Under the pieces are notes generated by a model. That model did not search any database. It saw only the letters and a list, made by a program, of their open reading frames with translations, and had not been told where the DNA came from. From Spirulina sp034932185 (lineage in GTDB: Bacteria > Cyanobacteriota > Cyanobacteriia > Cyanobacteriales > Spirulinaceae): a stretch of 64,000 nucleotides of DNA. The DNA lies in NCBI RefSeq assembly GCF_034932185.1, contig NZ_JAYGHW010000065.1:1-64000 (forward strand). Direction: 5' to 3'. A program made the translations under genes and the position numbers. This document shows, one piece after another, positions 32,517 through 42,254 of this stretch. Positions within the stretch are counted from its first letter, which is position 1, and every line of letters begins with the position of its first letter.

Positions 32517-34361
32517 TCAACCGCAAATTAACACCGCTTCGTGGAGTAATTGGGTGGCTTGGGGAATTCCCAGGGGCCGGGCAAACCAAAAACCCTGCCC
32601 CAAATCACAGCCTAAATTCTGTAACTGCTCCGCCTGTTGGGCGCATTCAATCCCCTCCGCCACCACATCCAAACCGAGATGGTGAGCGAGGGCGATAATC
32701 GTTTGCACAATCACACTGGAATCTTCACTCATGGCACTCACAAAAGAGCGGTCAATTTTTAACCCCTGCATCGGGAATGTGTGGAGACGACTCAGGGAAG
32801 AATAGCCTGTGCCAAAATCATCAATGCAGAGTTTAAAGCCTTTGCGGGTCAGTTGTTCGAGGGTGTAGAGGGTGAGGGCGGAAGACTCCAAAAAGAGACT
32901 TTCCGTGATTTCCAGCTTAATGGCACTGGGGGGGAGATTGAGTTGGAGGAGGAGGATTTCTAGTTGTTTGAAAAAGTCCCGTTGTTGAAAGTGGATGGCG
33001 GCGAGGTTGACGTTAATCGTGATCTGGTCGAGGTCGATGCCTTGGTGTTGCCAACTGTGCCATTGATGGGCAACGGCCTTGAGTACCCAAGCGTCTAATT
33101 GTTGAATGAGTCCGGTTTCTTCCGCCAGGGGGATAAATTGGGCGGGGGGGATACAACCCTGGTGGGGATGATTCCAACGGATCAGGGCTTCAAAACCGAC
33201 GAGTTGGCGCGTTTTGAGGGCGACAATGGGCTGGTATTGCAGGAAAAATTCATCCTGTTCAATGCCCCGCCGTAGATCCCCTTCGAGGGTGATGCGTTCT
33301 AGGGCCTGCTGTTGCATTTGGGGCGTGAGGACGACGATGGTATTGCTGCCGATGCGTTTGGCTTGGTAGAGGGCAATGTCGGCATCTCGGAGAATTTCGG
33401 TGACGTTGTGGTAGGGGGCGGTGGTGGGGACAATGCCCACACAGGCCCCAATTTGGACGGTGTAGTGATTGAGTTGGAAGGGAAAGCGGAGTTGTTCGAT
33501 CAGTTGTTTGGCGATCGCCTCTCCCTCCTGGCCTTGGAGGGGGGTAATCACTAAAAATTCATCGCCCCCCAAACGCCCCACCACACCATTTCTACCGAGA
33601 AAGGTTTGCAAGCGGTGGGCCACCTGTTGGAGGAGCAGATCGCCGCTGAGATGGCCAAAGCGATCGTTAATGCTTTTAAACCGATCCAAATCCAGAAAAA
33701 AGGTGGTTTTTTGTTGGCCGGTGTAAAGGCTCTCGGTAAGGTGTTGAATCAGCCAACTGCGATTGTAAAGGCCCGTGAGCAGGTCGTGATAGGCTTTATG
33801 GCGCAGTTGTTCATCCTGCTCCTTGAGGCGTTGGAGGGCTTGAAACAGGGCTTCGGTGCGCTCCTGTACCCGACATTCCAGGGTGCTGTTGAGTTTTTGC
33901 AATTCCCCTTCGATGATGCGGCGGGCGGTAATTTCCTGGCTCAGTTTTTGGTTTTGGGCCTGGAGGGTGAGTTGGAGGGATTGGAGCTTGAGATGGAGTT
34001 GCACGCGGCTGAGGACTTCATCGGCTTGATAGGGTTTGGTGATGTAGTCCACGGCTCCGAGGGCGAGGCCCCGCTGTTTGGTGGCGATCGCCGTCACCCC
34101 CGTCAGAAAAATCACCGGCACATCGGCAGTGCGGACATTTTGTTTCAATTCCCCACAGACTTCAAACCCATCCCGCCCCGGCAACATTAGATCCAACAAA
34201 ATCAAATCAGGGACAACTTGATCCAGTTTCTCCAAAGCCGTCACGCCATCGGTGGCCACCAAAACCCGATAACCCTCATCTCGCAACACATTGAAGAGAA
34301 TCTTGAGATTGTTGAGGTTCTCTTCAATCACAAAAATTAGGGCCGATGTTTCTATCTCCAT
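32517..34361 (-). CDS. Response regulator with GGDEF and EAL domains
   Basis: A 614-residue signalling protein for cyclic-di-GMP. The ATG at 34361 begins MEIETSALIFVIEENLNNLK; a frame extending to 34532 adds residues without domain character. Receiver domain: about 1-125, phosphorylation Asp in PDLILLDLMLPGRDG; the usual Asp pair is Glu-Glu (VIEEN). A coiled linker follows (about 130-195). GGDEF domain: about 200-360, with LGGDEFLVI intact and no obvious RxxD inhibitory site in front. EAL domain: about 370-610, with FEALIRWNHP, KLEITES, and CIDDFGTGYSSLSRL, so phosphodiesterase residues are present. It lies 174 bases downstream of a VWA gene on the same strand. Confidence 0.93.
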   Translation of the reverse strand: MEIETSALIFVIEENLNNLKILFNVLRDEGYRVLVATDGVTALEKLDQVVPDLILLDLMLPGRDGFEVCGELKQNVRTADVPVIFLTGVTAIATKQRGLALGAVDYITKPYQADEVLSRVQLHLKLQSLQLTLQAQNQKLSQEITARRIIEGELQKLNSTLECRVQERTEALFQALQRLKEQDEQLRHKAYHDLLTGLYNRSWLIQHLTESLYTGQQKTTFFLDLDRFKSINDRFGHLSGDLLLQQVAHRLQTFLGRNGVVGRLGGDEFLVITPLQGQEGEAIAKQLIEQLRFPFQLNHYTVQIGACVGIVPTTAPYHNVTEILRDADIALYQAKRIGSNTIVVLTPQMQQQALERITLEGDLRRGIEQDEFFLQYQPIVALKTRQLVGFEALIRWNHPHQGCIPPAQFIPLAEETGLIQQLDAWVLKAVAHQWHSWQHQGIDLDQITINVNLAAIHFQQRDFFKQLEILLLQLNLPPSAIKLEITESLFLESSALTLYTLEQLTRKGFKLCIDDFGTGYSSLSRLHTFPMQGLKIDRSFVSAMSEDSSVIVQTIIALAHHLGLDVVAEGIECAQQAEQLQNLGCDLGQGFWFARPLGIPQATQLLHEAVLICG

Positions 34362-34535
34362 TCGTGACACCACGCTGTTGCGAATAACCCAACTTTCAGA
34401 ATAGGGAGTTTCAGCCCTTGTTGTTGTGTGCTGTGTCACGATCACGCGATCAATCTGGCTCAGGGAGGGAAGAGGCAAGAGCATAGAGCAGGGAGGAAAG
34501 AGTGAAGTGGAGCGTTCTCCCTCGTGGCTCACGGC

Positions 34536-35777
34536 TCATTCCTGAAGGATCGTCTTAGAGACAATTCGGGTTTTTTTGCGATCGCTTTCGGACAATTCCT
34601 CCCCTGCCTGTAACTGGGTGGCGCTTTTTTGCAACACAGTGGCCCCGCTGTCATCCCCCAATTGCAGGGCGGTTTTGGCGGCAGTTTGCAGCATGGTGGC
34701 CGCACCGAGGCGATCGCCCTGTTGCAGTTTTGTTTCCGCAATTTGCGTCTGGCGGTATTTCGCCAAGGCGAGGATCGATTTTTGCACCGTTGGCTCCGGC
34801 TGGGGCTGATAGGCGGTTTGCACCTCGGCATAGACGGGGATCCGCTCGGAAACCAGGCCCGTTTGCCCCGTAGCCGGGTCATCGTAACGCACCTGAACAG
34901 TGGCAATGGCCGCATTGCCCGGCGGCAGTTGGTGAATATAGAGGTTTGCTAACACAATCCGCTCAACGCTCATCAAATCCCCCAACCGCACCCCGTAGGT
35001 ATTGCCCTCCTGTTGTACCGTTAATTCCACGGTTTCCGGAGCCACCTGGGCAATGGGTTTCAGTTCCGCCAAGCGCACCCCTGGACTCAGTTCAAGGTTG
35101 AGATAGGCATTGGTTAAACCCACGGATTGGGCGCGGGTAAAGAGGCGATCAAATTCGCTCCCCGCCTGTTCCGGGCTTTCGATATAGGCCAACGTACCAT
35201 TGGCCTGATCGGCGATCGCCTCCAGCACATCCTGATTCCAATGGGCCCCAAACCCCAAGGTATTCAGCGTAATGTTGTATTCCGAAGCTAACTTCGCCAA
35301 CTTCAAACAGCGGTCATTATCGCCATGCTCATTTTCCCCATCGGTGAGTAGGAAAATTTGCGAAGTCCGATCCTGCTTCCCCTTCGCAGTTTCCTCAATC
35401 CCCAACTTCATCCCCTCATCAATGGCCGTCCCCCCATCGGGGCCAAGGCGGTCAATGCGGGATTTAATCGCCGCCACATCTTCCACCGGCTGATTGGGGA
35501 CGAGGACTTTCGCCCGGTGGTCAAAGGCAATGACAGTAATGTGATCCCTAGGCTTCAGGCGGTCGATGAGGCTGAGGGCCGCTTGCTTGACGGTTTTTAA
35601 AGGGGTTCCATTCATCGAACCACTGTGATCCAGCACGAGGCAGAGGTTGAGGGGAAGGTTAGCCTGATCGGGAGCTTGGGCGATCGCCCGAATTGCCATC
35701 GACAGTTGTCGCTGGCTACTCTGTTGGCGGGCATCAATATGGGGGTCGTTGAGCAGAGGGTGCAATCCAACTTTCAT
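34536..35777 (-). CDS. VWA-domain protein
   Basis: A 413-residue protein with a von Willebrand A domain at about 40-225. The metal site (MIDAS) is intact: LCLVLDHSGSMNGTPLKTVK (DxSxS), GPDGGTAIDEGMKLG (Thr) and IFLLTDGENEHGDND (Asp). No signal peptide or membrane span is seen, so it is cytoplasmic. The rest (about 230-413) is beta-rich (LNLELSPGVRLAELKPIAQV) and then helical. Similar proteins occur across cyanobacteria; they probably bind partner proteins through the metal site. It precedes the GGDEF-EAL gene on the same strand. Confidence 0.88.
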   Translation of the reverse strand: MKVGLHPLLNDPHIDARQQSSQRQLSMAIRAIAQAPDQANLPLNLCLVLDHSGSMNGTPLKTVKQAALSLIDRLKPRDHITVIAFDHRAKVLVPNQPVEDVAAIKSRIDRLGPDGGTAIDEGMKLGIEETAKGKQDRTSQIFLLTDGENEHGDNDRCLKLAKLASEYNITLNTLGFGAHWNQDVLEAIADQANGTLAYIESPEQAGSEFDRLFTRAQSVGLTNAYLNLELSPGVRLAELKPIAQVAPETVELTVQQEGNTYGVRLGDLMSVERIVLANLYIHQLPPGNAAIATVQVRYDDPATGQTGLVSERIPVYAEVQTAYQPQPEPTVQKSILALAKYRQTQIAETKLQQGDRLGAATMLQTAAKTALQLGDDSGATVLQKSATQLQAGEELSESDRKKTRIVSKTILQE

Positions 35778-36098
35778 AATCTTCCTCCGAGAAACCCCAT
35801 CCCCATAATGGGTGGGTTTGTTAACAATCTTCGCGGCAAATCAAGGGCTGGAGCAGTTTGAAAACGCTGAAAACCACAACCTTCCCCACAAATCGGCAAA
35901 TTGAGGGGCAGTGATGGGCAATAACTGCGAGATCAGCAAACTCACCTTTTTAAGCATAAGCGAGATTCTCTACCGTTGACAGTGGGATTCCGGGATCCCG
36001 CCCGACTCGACTATTTTACCGTGAAAGAAATTGCTAACTCTGTCCAAACATCCCCGTAAAATAGAGAACAGGAATGCACCCAGAGTTATGCCCCGACT
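35778..36098. other. Intergenic region between divergent genes
   Basis: A 321-bp gap between the VWA gene (minus) and the large histidine kinase gene (plus). It contains CGTTGACAG near 35973 and GTAAAATAG near 36056, neither forming a convincing promoter pair. I see no RNA gene. Confidence 0.4.
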
Positions 36099-39000
36099 AT
36101 GCTCAATACCCTCTTGGAAATTCAACAGCTTTTGTTGAACCAAAGCGATGTCGACCATTGCGTAGCAGCAATTTTACCCATGGTGGGGAAAATTGCCCAA
36201 GTTGAGCGAGTGTGTTGGTTTGATCGGTTAACCGCAGAGGATGAAGGGGTCTGGTTTTTGCTCCAAGACCAGTGGGTGATTCCCCCTTGTCCTCATCTCA
36301 CGTTGCCCCAAGAATCTCTCAACCATTGGCCCGCCACCTGGCAGGCAAAAATCATCGCCGGAGAAGTGATCACCCTCATTCCTACCTTGGGGATTGGCAT
36401 GGATGGCCCCTTGCCGCCCACGGTACAAGATGCCAGCCTTCAGGGGGTGTTAATCCTGCCCCTGACGATGCAGGGGCAGCCCCTGGGTTATTTACGTTGT
36501 GATCATGTGGTGATGGATGTGCTTTCGCAGGCTGCCCCGATGTTGGTGCAACAGTTGTGGGATCAAGAGGTGATCAATGCTTTAACCCTGGCCAGTCAGG
36601 CGATTACCCTGCGGTTGGCGCAATTTTATAGTTACACCGAGCAGCCCATCCTCGGTTTTGGCGATCGCTTCTTTCGGCAATCCGCTGATCCCTGCTGCAT
36701 TGCGGATTTTGACGGCTATTTTCAAACCGTTAACCCGGCTTGGCTGGTGGTGACGGGCCACAGTGCCGCCACCTTAACCACCTCTCCATTTCTGGAGTTT
36801 GTTCACCCTGAGGATCAGGGGCAAACCCAAAGCGTCTATCGGGTACTGATGGAGGGGAAAAGCATCGTCCATTTTCAAAACCGCTATCGTTGTGCTGATG
36901 GTAGTTATCGCTGGTTGGAATGGAATTCCGTCACCGATCTAGAGGCAGCGGTCATCTATGCGATCGCCCGTGATATTACCGCCCAAAAAGAATTAGAACT
37001 CCTCCAGCAGGAAAGCCAGCAAAGGCTAGAAGCCGCCCAAGCCCTCGCCAATATGGGGGATTGGGAACTGGATTTAATCACCGGCCGCACCACCTGGTCA
37101 CGGCAACTGTTTAAAATTTTTGACCTCTCCCCCGAAGCTGATGACCCAGAAACTCACATCACCCATTCCGCCGCTGGTATGCTCCAGGGTCAATACTTTC
37201 ACGCCATCCATCCTGAGGATCGCGCCATTGTTGAAGAAACGATTCAAGGGGCGATTAATCATGGCCAAAGCTATGAACTGGAGCATCGGATTATCTGCCC
37301 CGATGGCACTCTGCGCTATCTCCTGGTGCGAGGGCAACCGATTCTCAATCATCGGGGCCAGGTAACGCGGTTATTTGGCACAGCCTTGGATATTACCCAT
37401 CAAAAAGCGGTAGAACATCATCTGAGCGATCGCTTCGCCCTTGAACAATTGATCACCACCATTTCCACCCAATTTATTAATCTCGACTGGGCTGATATTG
37501 ACCGCGAAATTGAAACCACCTTAGCCAAAATTGGTGAGTTTACCCAAGTGGATCGCAGCTATATTTGCCAACTCGAAGGACAAACGTTAATCCATACCCA
37601 CGCTTGGCTTAACCCCGATCTGGATCATCCTCAATTGCTCTGTGATGCAGTTTCCAGCGGCGATTTACCCTGGCTGATGGCTCAATTACAACAGTTAGAG
37701 GTGATTTCCGTCCCCTCGGTCGCCCACCTACCACCGGCCGCCGCCTCGGAGCAAGCCCATTGGCAACAACAACGCATTCACGCCTTAATTGCCGTCCCGA
37801 TTATTTCTCAAGGAGAACTCATCGGTTTTTTAGGGTTAGATGCGATTCAAAAACCCCGCAGTTGGGAAGGGGAAGATGTGGCTTTACTCCAGTTAGTCGG
37901 GGAAATTTTTGCCAATGCGATGCAGCGACAAACTATTGAGTCGGCCTTAAGTGAAAGTGAGGCGCGGTTTCGTCAATTGGCAGAAAATATCCAAAGTGTG
38001 TTTTGGATGATTGACCCAATCTCTGGTCAATTACTTTATGTTTCCCCCGCTTACGAAACGATTTGGGGGCAATCCTGTGAAGATCTCTACCAAAACCCCA
38101 AATTGTATCAACAGGTCGTTCACCCAGAGGATCAGGCGGTGATGGCGGCCTTTTTAGAGCAACAACAACAGGCAGCCTGTGAAGTTGAATACCGGATCAT
38201 TCGTCCCGATGGAGAGGTGCGTTGGATTCGCGATCGCGCTTTCCCCATTCGCAATACTGCGGGGGAGGTCTATCGGATTACGGGGATTGCCGAGGACATT
38301 AGCACCCGCAAATTCACAGAAGCGGCGTTGCAAGTGTTGCTCAAAAACACGGCAGCCAAGATTGGTCGGGATTTTTTTCGCGCCTTGGTGAAACAACTGG
38401 CGGCGGTGTTGAATGTGCGTTGTGCGGTGGTTTCCACCTGCCTTAATCAGCCCCCCAGCCGGGCGAAAACCTTGGCGATCTGGGAAGGATCTGCCTTTCA
38501 AGCGGATTTTGAATACGATTTGCACAATACCCCCTGTGCGCTGGTTGCGCGGGGGCAGGTCTGTCTCTATCCCGATGCTGTGCAATCGCAGTTTCCTGAG
38601 GATTTTTATTTGGTGAATCAGGGCATGGTCAGTTATGCCGGTGTTCCCCTTCAGGATGCAACCAATCGCATTTTGGGGCATTTGGCGATTATGGATACTA
38701 AACCGCTCAAAGAACCGGAATTACCGCTGTTAATTCTACAAATTTTCGCCGCCCGCGCTGGGGCAGAATTAGAGCGTCTGGTGGCAGAACAGGATCGTCG
38801 CCGCAGTGAGGAACGCCTGCAATTGGCAGTAGATGGCAGTAATTTGGGGTTGTGGGACTGTCAACCCCAACAAAATACCGCTGTCCACAATGCTCGCTAT
38901 TGGCAAATGCTGGGCTATGCAATGGGGAATCCCTTTGATACGCCAACGGGTTGGCGGGAACTGGTACACCCTGAGGATTTGCCGGTGATGGTTGACCAGT

Positions 39001-39869
39001 TGGGGCGGCATATTGCCGGGGAAACGCCGGTTTATGAATCGGAATTTCGGATGCGCCATCGGGATGGCCATTGGGTGTGGATTGCCTCCCATGGCAAGGT
39101 GTTTGACTATGATGCCCAGGGGAAACCGCTGCGGATTACCGGAACCCACATGGATATTAGCGATCGCAAGGAAATGGAGCGGATTAAGGATGAATTGATC
39201 GCCGTGATTAGCCATGAATTGCGCACACCCATGACTTCCCTCCATGGTTCTTTAAAACTGCTCCTAACGGGGAAATTGGGGCAACTCACCCCCCAAGGTC
39301 AGCGGATGTTAGAAATTGCAGTGCGCAATACAGACCGCCTCAATCGGTTGGTGAGTGATATTCTCGATCTTCAGCGGCTCAAGGCCAAACAATCCCAATT
39401 TCGGATGGAAGCTTGGGATGTGCAGCATTTATTGCAAGAGGCGATCGCCACTCAAAATGTTTTTGCCATGGAGCAAAATATCACCCTCACCATGGCCCTT
39501 TTACCCGTTCCTTTAACCCTGTGGGGCGATCGTGACTATCTCCTCCAAGTGTTGATCAACTTGATCAACAATGCGATTAAATTTTCCCCCCCCCATTCCA
39601 CCATTCACCTCACAGCCCGCCCCTACAGTGAAAAAGATCTCGTCATCACCGTTCAAGACCAAGGCCGGGGCGTTCCATCGGCACAAATCCCGATTATTTT
39701 TGACCATTTTCGCCAAGGGGATGGCTCCGATGTCCGGCAAATTGGCGGCACGGGTCTGGGGTTAGCCATCTGTCGTCAAATTGTCGAGCAACATGGGGGT
39801 AAAATTTGGGTGGAAACGGTGGTGGGGGAAGGGAGCACCTTTGCTTTTACTGTTCCCATCGCCCCATAA
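36099..39869 (+). CDS. Large multi-PAS/GAF hybrid sensor histidine kinase
   Basis: A 1256-residue soluble sensor kinase. Domains in order: an N-terminal GAF-like region (about 1-170); PAS at about 195-310 (RQSADPCCIADFDGYFQTVN to AIARDITAQKELE); PAS at about 320-440 (MGDWELDLITGRTTWSRQLF); GAF at about 450-610 (VDRSYICQLEGQTLIHTHAW); PAS at about 625-745 (VFWMIDPISGQLLYVSPAYE); a GAF-like segment at about 755-900; PAS at about 905-1025 (LGLWDCQPQQNTAVHNARYW). HisKA has VISHELRTPMTSLHGSLKLL with the His near 1039. HATPase N, G1 and G2 boxes (LINLINNAIKFSP, VQDQGRGVPSA, GTGLGLAICRQIVEQHGG) are complete. No transmembrane helices or receiver domain. Each PAS is followed by a PAC-like motif. Signals are unknown. 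Confidence 0.93.
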   Translation: MLNTLLEIQQLLLNQSDVDHCVAAILPMVGKIAQVERVCWFDRLTAEDEGVWFLLQDQWVIPPCPHLTLPQESLNHWPATWQAKIIAGEVITLIPTLGIGMDGPLPPTVQDASLQGVLILPLTMQGQPLGYLRCDHVVMDVLSQAAPMLVQQLWDQEVINALTLASQAITLRLAQFYSYTEQPILGFGDRFFRQSADPCCIADFDGYFQTVNPAWLVVTGHSAATLTTSPFLEFVHPEDQGQTQSVYRVLMEGKSIVHFQNRYRCADGSYRWLEWNSVTDLEAAVIYAIARDITAQKELELLQQESQQRLEAAQALANMGDWELDLITGRTTWSRQLFKIFDLSPEADDPETHITHSAAGMLQGQYFHAIHPEDRAIVEETIQGAINHGQSYELEHRIICPDGTLRYLLVRGQPILNHRGQVTRLFGTALDITHQKAVEHHLSDRFALEQLITTISTQFINLDWADIDREIETTLAKIGEFTQVDRSYICQLEGQTLIHTHAWLNPDLDHPQLLCDAVSSGDLPWLMAQLQQLEVISVPSVAHLPPAAASEQAHWQQQRIHALIAVPIISQGELIGFLGLDAIQKPRSWEGEDVALLQLVGEIFANAMQRQTIESALSESEARFRQLAENIQSVFWMIDPISGQLLYVSPAYETIWGQSCEDLYQNPKLYQQVVHPEDQAVMAAFLEQQQQAACEVEYRIIRPDGEVRWIRDRAFPIRNTAGEVYRITGIAEDISTRKFTEAALQVLLKNTAAKIGRDFFRALVKQLAAVLNVRCAVVSTCLNQPPSRAKTLAIWEGSAFQADFEYDLHNTPCALVARGQVCLYPDAVQSQFPEDFYLVNQGMVSYAGVPLQDATNRILGHLAIMDTKPLKEPELPLLILQIFAARAGAELERLVAEQDRRRSEERLQLAVDGSNLGLWDCQPQQNTAVHNARYWQMLGYAMGNPFDTPTGWRELVHPEDLPVMVDQLGRHIAGETPVYESEFRMRHRDGHWVWIASHGKVFDYDAQGKPLRITGTHMDISDRKEMERIKDELIAVISHELRTPMTSLHGSLKLLLTGKLGQLTPQGQRMLEIAVRNTDRLNRLVSDILDLQRLKAKQSQFRMEAWDVQHLLQEAIATQNVFAMEQNITLTMALLPVPLTLWGDRDYLLQVLINLINNAIKFSPPHSTIHLTARPYSEKDLVITVQDQGRGVPSAQIPIIFDHFRQGDGSDVRQIGGTGLGLAICRQIVEQHGGKIWVETVVGEGSTFAFTVPIAP

Positions 39870-39998
39870 GCCTGAGGGATTGAGCGATAATCAGAGGATT
39901 TGCCCTCCTGCGGCCAGGAATAACGGTTGTGAGGTGGCAGGTCTGGGGGACAGTACAGGACAATGGGGCAAAGATGCGATTTCCAAAATGCAAAGCCG

Positions 39999-40322
39999 AT
40001 GGATAACAATAACTGGATTCAAGAACTTTTCACCATTGGGGTGGGAACCACGTCGTTTTTAGCGGAAAAATTAACGGAAGTGGGGGATCAATTGGTTCGA
40101 GAAGGGAAGATCGAGCCGGAGCAGGCCCGCGCCATCATCGATGAGGTGGTGGAGAAGGTAAAGGGGGAGCAGGGCAATCTTGAGGAGCGGATGCAGGTGC
40201 AAATGCGCCATTTGTTCCGGGATTTTGGTGTAGCGCGGCAGTCGGAGGTGGATGAACTGCGGGGCCGCATTGACCGCCTGGAGCATCAAGTGCGAGATTT
40301 AGAAAATAAACTGTGGCGTTAA
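39999..40322 (+). CDS. Phasin-like helical protein
   Basis: A 107-residue protein that starts MDNNNWIQELFTIGVGTTSF. The ATG at 39999 is chosen over one 36 bases upstream. Its two-part layout, a short hydrophobic N-terminal helix region (ELFTIGVGTTSFLAEKLTEV), then EGKIEPEQARAIIDEVVEKV and a C-terminal coiled coil (VDELRGRIDRLEHQVRDLEN), matches small phasin-like or PHA-granule-associated proteins of cyanobacteria. It ends 9 bases before the FKBP gene. Whether it binds granules is an inference. Confidence 0.75.
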   Translation: MDNNNWIQELFTIGVGTTSFLAEKLTEVGDQLVREGKIEPEQARAIIDEVVEKVKGEQGNLEERMQVQMRHLFRDFGVARQSEVDELRGRIDRLEHQVRDLENKLWR

Positions 40323-40331
40323 TTGGAGTTC

Positions 40332-40880
40332 ATGGGAAACGTGATGCGTGAAATTTGGATTAGTTTTGGAATTATGGCGGTGTGCCTCCTTGTGCTCGTC
40401 AGTTCATTAATTTTCGGGTTGGGGAATGGGCCGGAGGCGATCGCTGCTGAAGCGAGTGCTTCCCCTGATACACTGACGGAAACGGTGGCAGTCGAGGCTC
40501 CCACCCCAACTTTAGATGAGGAATCAACCCCTGTGAGTGAGATTGTAACAACGGAGTCGGGTTTGCAGTATGAAGTCCTCAAGGCCGGTAGTGGGGCAAC
40601 CCCCGAATCCGGTAAAACCGTGGTGGTGCATTACACGGGAACCTTAGAGGATGGTAAGCAGTTTGATAGTTCCCGCGATCGCGGTCAGCCGTTTTCTTTC
40701 AAGATTGGCATTGGCCAGGTGATTAAGGGCTGGGATGAAGGGGTGATGTCCATGCAATTGGGGGAACGACGCAAGTTGATCATTCCTTCGGAATTGGGCT
40801 ATGGCGCTCGTGGCGCGGGGGGCGTGATTCCTCCCAATGCAACGCTCATTTTTGATGTGGAATTGTTGGAGATTAAGTAG
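40332..40880 (+). CDS. FKBP-type peptidyl-prolyl cis-trans isomerase
   Basis: A 182-residue protein with an N-terminal membrane/signal segment (IWISFGIMAVCLLVLVSSLI, about 6-25) and an acidic/Thr linker. The FKBP domain is at about 75-182: TVVVHYTGTLEDGKQFDSSR, PFSFKIGIGQVIKGWDEGVM, MQLGERRKLIIPSELGYGAR and PPNATLIFDVELL. It should act on the lumenal or periplasmic side, as predicted from the signal. ATG 40332 has GGAG just upstream; starts at 40323 (TTG) and 40344 are possible. Its TAG stop overlaps the first base of a dispersed repeat. Confidence 0.92.
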   Translation: MGNVMREIWISFGIMAVCLLVLVSSLIFGLGNGPEAIAAEASASPDTLTETVAVEAPTPTLDEESTPVSEIVTTESGLQYEVLKAGSGATPESGKTVVVHYTGTLEDGKQFDSSRDRGQPFSFKIGIGQVIKGWDEGVMSMQLGERRKLIIPSELGYGARGAGGVIPPNATLIFDVELLEIK

Positions 40881-41039
40881 GATCCCCCCTGCCCCCCTTA
40901 AAAAGGGGGGTTCTGAAATTAACCCCCTTGTTAAGGGGGTCGGCGTAGCCGGGGGGATCGTGAGCCTCAAAACGAAGCGGGATCCCCCCTGCCCCCCTTA
41001 AAAAGGGGGGTTCAAGAATACACTCCCTTAAAAAGGGGT
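40880..41039. repeat. GGATCCCCCC-type palindromic repeat, two tandem copies
   Basis: Two copies start with GGATCCCCCCTGCCCCCC at 40880 and 40980 (100-base period), each with the hairpin CCCCCCTTAAAAAGGGGGG. The first also has CCCCCTTGTTAAGGGGG and a CCGGGGGGATCGTGAG edge; the second is truncated. The same repeat is found four times in frame in cobN at 52674. The first base is the last base of the FKBP stop codon. Confidence 0.85.
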
Positions 41040-41066
41040 GCTTGTTAGGGAATTGGGAAAACAAAA

Positions 41067-42230
41067 ATGCGGGTGATTGGTTTAATTAGCGGTACATCGG
41101 TGGATGGCATTGATGTGGCCTGTGTGGAGATTGAAGGGACGGATTTAGCGATTTCGGTGCATTTAATGGCCGGGATGACTGTGCCTTATCCGACGGCGTT
41201 GCGATCGCAAATTCTCGACCTTTGCGGCGGGGCGGCGTTGACGTTGGCGGAATTTGCGGTTTTAGATGAGGCGATCGCCTGTGCCTTTGCGGAAGCCGTC
41301 GCGGTTTTAACCGCCCAAACTGGCCCCGTGGATTTAATCGGCTCCCACGGCCAAACCCTCTACCACCGACCGCCAGCGGGGGATCTCGGCTATAGCCTCC
41401 AATTGGGGCGGGGGGCGACGTTGGCCCACCTCACCCAAACGCCAACGGTGAATAACTTCCGGGTGGCAGATCTGGCCGCTGGTGGCCAAGGTGCGCCCTT
41501 GGTGTCCCGCTTAGATTTAGCCCTCCTGAGCCATCCCAGCGAACCCCGCTGTATCCAGAACCTAGGCGGCATTGGCAATGTCACCTACTTGCCTCCCCGT
41601 CAACAACCGGATTGGCAGGATCAGGTTTTAGGCTGGGATACGGGGCCGGGGAATGTGTTATTGGATTTGGCGATCGCCCAACTCACCCACGGGCAACAAA
41701 CCTATGATCCCGGCGGCCAATGGGCCGCCCAAGGCCAGCCCTGTCTCCCCTTAATTGATCACTGGTTAAACCATCCCTTTTTCCACGAACCTCCCCCCAA
41801 ATCCACTGGCCGCGAACTCTTCAGCCCCGACTATCTCGCCCAATGTGCCACCGATGCCGAACCCTACGGCCTCAGTCCCGCCGATTGGCTGGCCACCTTA
41901 ACAGAATTCACCGCCCTTTCCGTCGCCCACAGCTACCGCCAATCCTTACCCCAATCCCCAGTACGGGTACTTTTAGCCGGGGGTGGTAGTCGCAATACTT
42001 ACCTGTGTGAGCGACTCGCCCACCATTTAGCCCCCGCCACAGTGGCCACCACCGCCGATTATGGCCTAGACCCGGATTTTAAAGAGGCGATCGCCTTTGC
42101 CGTCCTCGCCTATTGGCGTTGGCAAGGTGCACCGGGCAACGTCCCCGCCGTCACCGGAGCCAAACAAGCCATTCCCCTCGGAGAAATCCATCCGGTGATT
42201 GGCCAAAACGGGGGTTATACTAGAGCCTGA
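41067..42230 (+). CDS. anmK: Anhydro-N-acetylmuramic acid kinase
   Basis: A 387-residue enzyme that cleaves and phosphorylates 1,6-anhydroMurNAc to MurNAc-6-phosphate in peptidoglycan recycling. The N-terminal RVIGLISGTSVDGIDVACVE is the ATP/sugar-binding motif of the ASKHA fold. IGSHGQTLYHRP, PTVNNFRVADLAAGGQGAPL, NLGGIGNVTYLP and WDTGPGNVLLDLAI are further signatures; VLLAGGGSRN is the C-terminal adenosine motif. Length matches the family. It starts at ATG 41067 and is followed 25 bases later by a small gene. Confidence 0.95.
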   Translation: MRVIGLISGTSVDGIDVACVEIEGTDLAISVHLMAGMTVPYPTALRSQILDLCGGAALTLAEFAVLDEAIACAFAEAVAVLTAQTGPVDLIGSHGQTLYHRPPAGDLGYSLQLGRGATLAHLTQTPTVNNFRVADLAAGGQGAPLVSRLDLALLSHPSEPRCIQNLGGIGNVTYLPPRQQPDWQDQVLGWDTGPGNVLLDLAIAQLTHGQQTYDPGGQWAAQGQPCLPLIDHWLNHPFFHEPPPKSTGRELFSPDYLAQCATDAEPYGLSPADWLATLTEFTALSVAHSYRQSLPQSPVRVLLAGGGSRNTYLCERLAHHLAPATVATTADYGLDPDFKEAIAFAVLAYWRWQGAPGNVPAVTGAKQAIPLGEIHPVIGQNGGYTRA

Positions 42231-42254
42231 AAACCTCATCCGTGCTGTTAAACT

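Noticed and set aside
32278..32589. Minus-strand 103-codon open frame next to the 460-bp element
   Set aside because: It crosses the element end and has no recognisable domain; no ribosome-binding site supports it.
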